From Agromyces archimandritae (GTDB lineage: Bacteria > Actinomycetota > Actinomycetes > Actinomycetales > Microbacteriaceae): a stretch of 64,000 bases of DNA. The position numbers and the translations under genes were made by a program. Location of the stretch: contig NZ_CP071696.1 of the NCBI RefSeq assembly GCF_018024495.1, positions 2,604,001 through 2,668,000 of the forward strand, written 5' to 3'. The notes beneath the pieces were generated by a model that was not told the origin of the DNA, searched no databases, and saw only the letters and a list, made by a program, of their open reading frames with translations. Below, piece after piece: positions 55,001-64,000 of this stretch (positions are counted from its first letter, which is position 1; every line of letters begins with the position of its first letter).

Positions 55001-56197
55001 GAGGTTCGTGCGCAGGATCTCGGGGTCGGTGAACTCGGGGCGCCGCTCGAAGTCGTCCTCGGCGTAGAGGCGGATCGCGATGCCCGCGCTCGTGCGCCCC
55101 GAACGCCCCGATCGCTGGTTCGCCGAGGCCTGCGAGATCGGCTCGATCGGCAGCCGCTGCACCTTCGCCCGCGTCGAATAGCGGCTGATGCGCGCGGTGC
55201 CGCCGTCGACGACGTAGCGGATGCCGGGGACCGTCAGGCTCGTCTCGGCGACGTTCGTGGCGAGCACGATGCGGCGGCGGATGCCGGGCTCCCGGCCGGG
55301 CTCGAACACCCGGTGCTGGTCGGCGGCCGAGAGCCGGCCGTACAGCGGCAGCACCTGCGTCGTGCCGTAGCCGGCGCTGCGGCCGGCGTAGTGGCCGCAC
55401 ACCGCCTCCTCCGCGTCGCGGATCTCCTGCTCGCCCGAGCAGAACACGAGCACGTCGCCCGCCGCCTCCCGGTCGAGCTCGTCGAGGGCGGCGAGCACGG
55501 CATCCGTCGGGTCGTCCTCGCCGCGGTCCGCGCCGCCGCGCCCGCGCGCGCCCGCCGGCCGTGCGGCATCCACATCCTCGTCGCCGTCGTCGGCGCCGGC
55601 CGGCGGCCGGTATCGGATCTCGACGGGGAAGGTGCGCCCCGAGACCTCGATCACCGGGGCCGGCCGCCCCTCGGCATCCGCGAAGTGCTCCGCGAAGCTG
55701 CCCGGGTCGATCGTCGCGCTCGTGATGACGAGCTTCAGCTCCGGCCGCTTCGGCAGCAGCCGCTTCAGATACCCGAGCAGGAAGTCGATGTTCAGGCTGC
55801 GTTCGTGCGCCTCGTCGATGATGATCGTGTCGTAGCGGCGCAGGAGCCGGTCGCGGTGGATCTCGTTCAGCAGGATGCCGTCGGTCATGACCTTGATGCG
55901 CGTCGACTCGCTCACCCGGTCGGTGAAGCGGACCTGATAGCCGACGAGCCCGCCGACCTCTTCGCCGAGCTCGTCGGCGATGCGTTCGGCGATCGTGCGC
56001 GCCGCGATGCGGCGGGGCTGGGTGTGGGCGATGGATCCGCGCCCGAGCTCGAGGCAGATCTTCGGCAGCTGCGTCGTCTTGCCGCTGCCGGTGGCGCCGG
56101 CGACGACGACGACCTGGTGCGCTTCGAGGGCGCGCGCGATCTCGTCCCGCTGCGCGGAGACCGGCAGCTCGGGCGGGTAGGTGATCGCGGAAGGCAT
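52100..56197 (-). CDS. hrpA: ATP-dependent RNA helicase HrpA (DEAH)
   Basis: 1365 residues from ATG 56197. DEAH/RHA helicase: Walker A GATGSGKTT (Lys40), TQPRRIAARTIAER, DEAHERS, ITSATID, ATNVAETSLTVPGI, QRSGRSGRT; then helicase-associated domains and the long C-terminal DUF3418 domain of the HrpA group. Probably acts on mRNA or stalled ribosomes. A Gly/Ala/Asp-rich loop at about 585-620 derives from a 36-base tandem repeat; the region 430-445 also varies. The ATG is chosen because upstream sequence is Arg-rich non-coding. Confidence 0.93.
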   Translation of the reverse strand: MPSAITYPPELPVSAQRDEIARALEAHQVVVVAGATGSGKTTQLPKICLELGRGSIAHTQPRRIAARTIAERIADELGEEVGGLVGYQVRFTDRVSESTRIKVMTDGILLNEIHRDRLLRRYDTIIIDEAHERSLNIDFLLGYLKRLLPKRPELKLVITSATIDPGSFAEHFADAEGRPAPVIEVSGRTFPVEIRYRPPAGADDGDEDVDAARPAGARGRGGADRGEDDPTDAVLAALDELDREAAGDVLVFCSGEQEIRDAEEAVCGHYAGRSAGYGTTQVLPLYGRLSAADQHRVFEPGREPGIRRRIVLATNVAETSLTVPGIRYVVDGGTARISRYSTRAKVQRLPIEPISQASANQRSGRSGRTSAGIAIRLYAEDDFERRPEFTDPEILRTNLASVILQMASLGLGPVADFPFLTPPDPRGVRDGLELLAELGALEEGPAADAGPRLTRIGRQLARLPIEPRFGRMVVESRVHGVTEEVLAIVAGLTVQDPRERPLDKREQADAMHARFVDPTSDFVTLLNLWNHLEEQQRQLGSSAFRRMCRTEFLNYLRVREWQDLVRQLRRAAKPLGLGAGGERGADAAGRAAGATGADAARRAAGATGADAAGRAAGAAADGIHRSLLAGLLSHIGLRDDRAAASTAKNPKTPKGPRARPEFLGARGTRFAIFPGSALAKKPPQAVMSAELVETSRLFARMNAAIDPAWAEALAGPLAKRSFSNPRWDEKQGSAVADEKVLLFGLPIVPKRRMRLARADPELARELFIRHALVQEEWDWSKLDRRVFAFIADNRRTRRELGEIEERTRRRDILAGDEAIVRFYEARVPGQATDARSFERWWREEYRTRPELLTVTRAELLGEEAGAPDADAFPERWRQGDQEYRLAYRFEPGADDDGVTVVVPLVLLPRLDPAGFDWQVPGLRDELIQAMLRTLPKVIRRQVVPAAEWAAKIAEELPAGPEGGAERGPFAAVVAAIVKRLTYAPVTAEDFDASRIPGHLTMTFRAVDARGKTLGSDTDLGALQARLAERTREAVARAVGGPDGGRAPGGGRGRGPGGRRGGAASPGDVAAATPTGGLPERSGITAWEWNELPEHVDRTQAGNTVRAYPALVDDGDAVSLRMLATAAERDRATRRGILRLLVLATPTPVAYVQEHLSNEEKLTLAASPYPGPRALLDDCLLACIEAELRARHPSGVLRTRAEFEAVRDAVSAGIVDRMFDVVRTVTSVLREARTAEKAISKASSLALMAALADARSDLEGLVHRGFIRDTGLERLPRLPRYLQAITARVADLQENPGRDRQRMNEIDEAREAYEQAGGTIPIDPDADPRLVRVRWMLEELRIGLFAQRLGTAEPVSVQRIRKALAA
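54345..54450. repeat. 36-base minisatellite within hrpA
   Basis: About three in-frame copies (54345-54380, 54381-54416, 54417-54450), one base different between the first two, encoding GADAAGRAAGAT-like units. Likely expands or contracts by slippage without breaking the frame. Confidence 0.8.
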
Positions 56198-56358
56198 AGC
56201 CCTCCATCGTAGGCCGCGCGGGGCGCCCGCGCGGTGCCGGCGCGGTGCCGGCCGGCTGCCGGTGCGGTGTCTGCCGACCGGGGGTCGCCGCCGGAATCGG
56301 CCCAGCCGAATAGGCTGTTCGCCGGGCCGCTCGTGCGCGGCCGGAGAGCGAGGCGCCC

Positions 56359-57306
56359 GTGACCGCACCCGAGATCAGCCTCGCCCGTCATTCGGACACG
56401 CCGGTCTACCGGCAGATCGTCGCGCAGCTCGCCTTCACGATCGAGGCCGGGCGTCTGCTCGACGGCGACCGGCTGCCCGGGGCGAGGCTTCTGGCCGCCA
56501 ACCTCGGCATCAATCGCAACACCGTGGCCCGCGCCTATGCGGAGCTCCGGGATCTCGGCCTCGTCGAACCGCGCGGCCGGAACGGCATGGTCGTCTGCGG
56601 CGCCGAACGGGCCCGGGCCGCGTCGTCGGCGCGCGAACGGGGGCGCGGCATCCTCGAGGAGGCGGTCGGCCGCTGCCGCGAGCTGGGCCTCGGCGACGAC
56701 GACATCCGGGCCCTGCTCGGCGGCGCCGCGGGCCCGGGGGCCGGGCCCGCGCCCGAGATCTCCTTCGTCGAATGCAACCGCGACCGGGCGGAGTATTTCG
56801 CCGGGGCGCTCGCCGCCGAACTCGCCGTGCCGGTCGACCCGCTCGTGCTCGGGGAGTTCGAGGCGGGCGGCGTCTCCTCGGAGCTGGTGCTCACGACGTT
56901 CTTCCATCTCGCCGAGGTGCGCCGCCGCTTCCGCGGCACCGGCGCCGAGGTCATCGCGATCGTCGTCGCCCCGCATCTGCGCACGCTCGTCGAGATCGCG
57001 CAGCTGCCCAAGGGGCGTGTCGTCGGCGTGTGGTGGACGAGCGAGGATCAGGCCGTGAGCGTCCGCGACTCCTTCGCCCAGGCCGGGGTGACGGATCTCC
57101 GAGTGCTCACGACCGGCGACGACGCGGAGCTCGAGGGCGTCGAGCTCGTCGTCGTCCCGACGGAATCGCCGGCCCTCGCACGGCGCCTGGAGGGCCGGGT
57201 GCGCGTGCTCGAGTACGGCAACGTGCTCGATGCGGCCTCGGTGCGGATGGTGCGCGAGGTCGTGCGCGAACATCGTGCCGGACGGACGTTTACCGGCGCG
57301 AAATAA
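56359..57306 (+). CDS. GntR-family regulator with uncommon effector domain
   Basis: 315 residues from GTG after GAGG. N-terminal GntR winged HTH about 5-78 (PVYRQIVAQL, LPGARLLAANLGINRNTVARAYAELRDLGLV). The remainder is neither a full aminotransferase (MocR) nor a FadR/HutC domain; it has two alpha/beta halves (EISFVECNRDRAEYFAGALAAEL, AEVIAIVVAPHLRTLVEIA) resembling a periplasmic-binding-like fold. Directly upstream of the decarboxylase gene (57 bases), so probably its regulator. Confidence 0.85.
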   Translation: MTAPEISLARHSDTPVYRQIVAQLAFTIEAGRLLDGDRLPGARLLAANLGINRNTVARAYAELRDLGLVEPRGRNGMVVCGAERARAASSARERGRGILEEAVGRCRELGLGDDDIRALLGGAAGPGAGPAPEISFVECNRDRAEYFAGALAAELAVPVDPLVLGEFEAGGVSSELVLTTFFHLAEVRRRFRGTGAEVIAIVVAPHLRTLVEIAQLPKGRVVGVWWTSEDQAVSVRDSFAQAGVTDLRVLTTGDDAELEGVELVVVPTESPALARRLEGRVRVLEYGNVLDAASVRMVREVVREHRAGRTFTGAK

Positions 57307-58668
<1,362 letters not shown>

Positions 58669-58691
58669 GCGCACCGTGGTGGGATGAGAGC

Positions 58692-59522
58692 ATGACGAAC
58701 GTTCCCCGCATCCAGCTCAACGACGGCAACACGATCCCGCAGCTCGGCTTCGGCGTCTTCCGGGTCGACCCCGCCGAGACCGATCGCATCGTCGCCGACG
58801 CCCTCGACGTCGGATACCGGCACCTCGACACCGCCCGCATCTACGCGAACGAACAGGGCGTCGGCCGCGCGATCGCGGCCTCCGGCATCCCGCGCGAAGA
58901 GCTCTTCGTCACCACCAAGCTCTGGAACGACGACCAGGGCACGCAAAGCGCGTTCGACGCCTTCGACGCCAGCCTCGATCGCCTCGGACTCGACTACGTC
59001 GATCTGTATCTCATCCACTGGCCCGTCGCCGAACGCGGCCTCTACGTGCCCTCGTGGAAGGCGCTCGAGCAGATCCGGGAGAGCGGCCGGGCCCGATCCA
59101 TCGGCGTCTCGAACTTCCTCGTGCACCATCTCGAGACCCTTCTCGCCGAAACCGACGTCGTGCCGGCCGTCGACCAGATCGAACTCCACCCGTACCTGCA
59201 GCAGCCGGCCGTCGCCGACTTCGCGGCACGGCACGGCATCGCGATCGAAGCCTGGGGGCCGCTCGGCCAGGGCAAATACCCGCTCTTCGAACTGCCCGAG
59301 GTCGCCGGCTCCGCCGCCGCCCACGGCGTCTCGCCCGCGCAGGTCGTCATCCGCTGGCACCTGCAGCGCGGACACATCGTCTTCCCGAAGGCCTCGAGCC
59401 GCGCCCACATCGAGCAGAACTTCGACGTCTTCGGCTTCGAACTGAGCGACGCCGAGATGGATGCCATCACCGCGCTCGAACGCGACGGGCGCGTGGGATC
59501 GCACCCGGACGAGGTGAACTGA
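58692..59522 (+). CDS. aldo/keto reductase
   Basis: 276 residues, full tetrad Asp46, Tyr51, Lys76, His109; IGVSNF and FPKASSRAHIEQN present. Starts 23 bases after dgdA and is probably co-transcribed, so it may reduce the ketone released by that enzyme (inference). Similar to the reductase at 47.1 kb. Confidence 0.92.
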   Translation: MTNVPRIQLNDGNTIPQLGFGVFRVDPAETDRIVADALDVGYRHLDTARIYANEQGVGRAIAASGIPREELFVTTKLWNDDQGTQSAFDAFDASLDRLGLDYVDLYLIHWPVAERGLYVPSWKALEQIRESGRARSIGVSNFLVHHLETLLAETDVVPAVDQIELHPYLQQPAVADFAARHGIAIEAWGPLGQGKYPLFELPEVAGSAAAHGVSPAQVVIRWHLQRGHIVFPKASSRAHIEQNFDVFGFELSDAEMDAITALERDGRVGSHPDEVN

Positions 59523-59524
59523 GG

Positions 59525-59680
59525 CGCCTTGCCGCAGGAGGCGCGTCGCGGAGCGCCGCTGGTACCCACCGGTGGTTCGGGGTCCAGTGACGGTCAAGCG
59601 GGCGGTGCGACGCGGTCCGACGCGATGCGTCGCCCCGCTCCTGCTCCGCCTTGCCGCAGGAGGCGCGTCGCGGAGCGCCG
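59525..59680. repeat. 34-base direct repeat pair upstream of rrn
   Basis: Identical 34-base copies at 59525-59558 and 59647-59680, 122 bases apart. Between them is the inverted repeat CGACGC-GAT-GCGTCG, and near copy 2 a CTCCTGC/GCAGGAG stem. The 680 bases between the reductase and 16S contain no gene that I can support: this repeat pair, the promoter region and the rRNA leader fill it. Confidence 0.75.
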
Positions 59681-59838
59681 CGCCGACCTGCGGCGACACG
59701 CCCGGGATGCAGAGCCGATTTGGCCCGGGGCGCCGGGGCCGCGTAAGTTCTTACATGTCGCCGCGGCGAGCCGGAGAAAGCGAGAAGCGCTCCGCAGCCG
59801 GACGACGAAGATCCTAGCCAAATAACCTCGAAGGCGCA

Positions 59839-59867
59839 TTGCGACTCGGTGATTTCAAGCCTAGGAT
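59839..59867 (+). promoter_or_regulatory. rrn promoter P1
   Basis: TTGCGA (59839-59844), 17-base spacer, TAGGAT (59862-59867), about 340 bases before 16S. A second -10-like box, TAAGGT, lies at 59973-59978 with no clear -35 and may be P2. Confidence 0.6.
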
Positions 59868-59978
59868 GGAACTTCCCACCTCACCCAGCGGGTCGGCTCT
59901 CGAGCCACGGCCCGGAGTCTGAGAATCAGCCCAGCACGTGGAGCTTCGTCTCCCGGCCGGTCTGAGAGGTGGTAAGGT

Positions 59979-60203
59979 AAAGAGGTTGCCCTGGGGGCAG
60001 GCCGCGAGGCCGCAACCCCGGTGCGTCCGTTTCTTGAGAACTCAACAGCGTGCACTATGTTCAATGCCAATTTTTTGAACCCCGACCAGCTTCGGTTGGT
60101 GGGATTCCTTTGATTGATGGACAATTTGATTTTTTAGTCAGTTGTTTCTCTGTCGGAGATTGAACTCCTGGATGCCTCTTCGGGGGTGTCTGGAACCATT
60201 TTT
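59979..60203 (+). other. 16S rRNA leader and processing elements
   Basis: Contains TTGAGAACTCAACAGCGTGC at 60033-60052, the actinobacterial leader element, repeated in modified form in the spacer near 62011. ACTCCTGGA (60164-60172) is perfectly complementary to TCCAGGAGT (61757-61765) just after 16S, forming a probable RNase III processing stem. Confidence 0.7.

Positions 60204-64000
<3,797 letters not shown>

Overview
The window is one contiguous stretch of a high-GC actinobacterial chromosome, most likely a member of the Microbacteriaceae (Micrococcales); I cannot fix the genus by eye. The evidence is the strong GC bias at third codon positions, GTG and TTG starts, an actinobacterial 16S rRNA and tRNA-free 16S-23S spacer, a rRNA leader with a TTGAGAACTCAA element, and lineage genes such as DtxR/IdeR, FolP2, DUF3027, DUF2530, a WXG100 protein and the galU/rimJ/SepX neighbourhood. 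There is no integrase, transposase, phage module or CRISPR array; this is mostly core or lineage-core chromosome. The window opens inside groEL and closes inside a 23S rRNA gene.

Region by region. 1-4.3 kb: groEL 3' end, an orphan WXG100 protein and an OmpR-type two-component pair. 4.4-7.2 kb: a tightly overlapping operon of FAD/NAD oxidoreductase, FolP2-type DHPS homologue and RibD C-terminal-like reductase. 7.2-10.8 kb: XPB helicase and its partner. 11-14.6 kb: cold-shock protein, DUF3027, DUF2530, serC, dtxR. 14.6-17.1 kb: two exported cell-wall hydrolases (NlpC/P60 and CHAP) with related N-termini, an HNH nuclease between them, and a structured leader in front of the first. 17-21.5 kb: lactonase, tRNA-Arg, then a ribbon-helix-helix regulator with a phased operator array, DUF4097 and a DrrAB-type ABC exporter. 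21.6-25.4 kb: universal stress protein, TMEM175-like channel, Lrp/ald pair. 25.4-27.8 kb: a reactive-sulfur operon (CoA-disulfide reductase-rhodanese, rhodanese, CstR-like repressor) with a candidate operator. 27.8-31.9 kb: a 1253-residue SF1-helicase-like protein with broken Walker motifs. 31.9-36.3 kb: mscL, Ruc-like zinc protein, 5-FTHF cyclo-ligase, galU, rimJ-like, SepX/GLPR-like membrane protein, tRNA-Ala. This matches the mycobacterial Rv0985c-Rv0996 order, but the moeA/glp gene expected between galU and rimJ is absent.

36.5-49.2 kb is an accessory-like metabolic and transport zone: ArsR/SRPBCC pair, an alpha/beta hydrolase whose nucleophile is Ala, three MFS transporters, M20 peptidase, LLM oxidoreductase, F420/NADP-type dehydrogenase, AlaX, acyl-CoA dehydrogenase and an aldo/keto reductase. 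49.3-52.0 kb is a complete polar amino-acid ABC importer. 52.1-56.2 kb is hrpA. 56.3-59.5 kb is a GntR regulator, a 2,2-dialkylglycine decarboxylase-like enzyme and a second aldo/keto reductase. From 59.5 kb come a repeat-bearing spacer, rrn promoter, 16S, spacer and partial 23S.

The best leads for undescribed biology are the RHH/DUF4097/ABC operon with its phased operator array, the apparently ATP-dead helicase, the SepX/GLPR gene without Glp, the CstR operon with its operator, the Ser-to-Ala hydrolase and the NlpC/P60 leader. Many genes appear leaderless: a TANNNT box lies 6-7 bases before the start codon.
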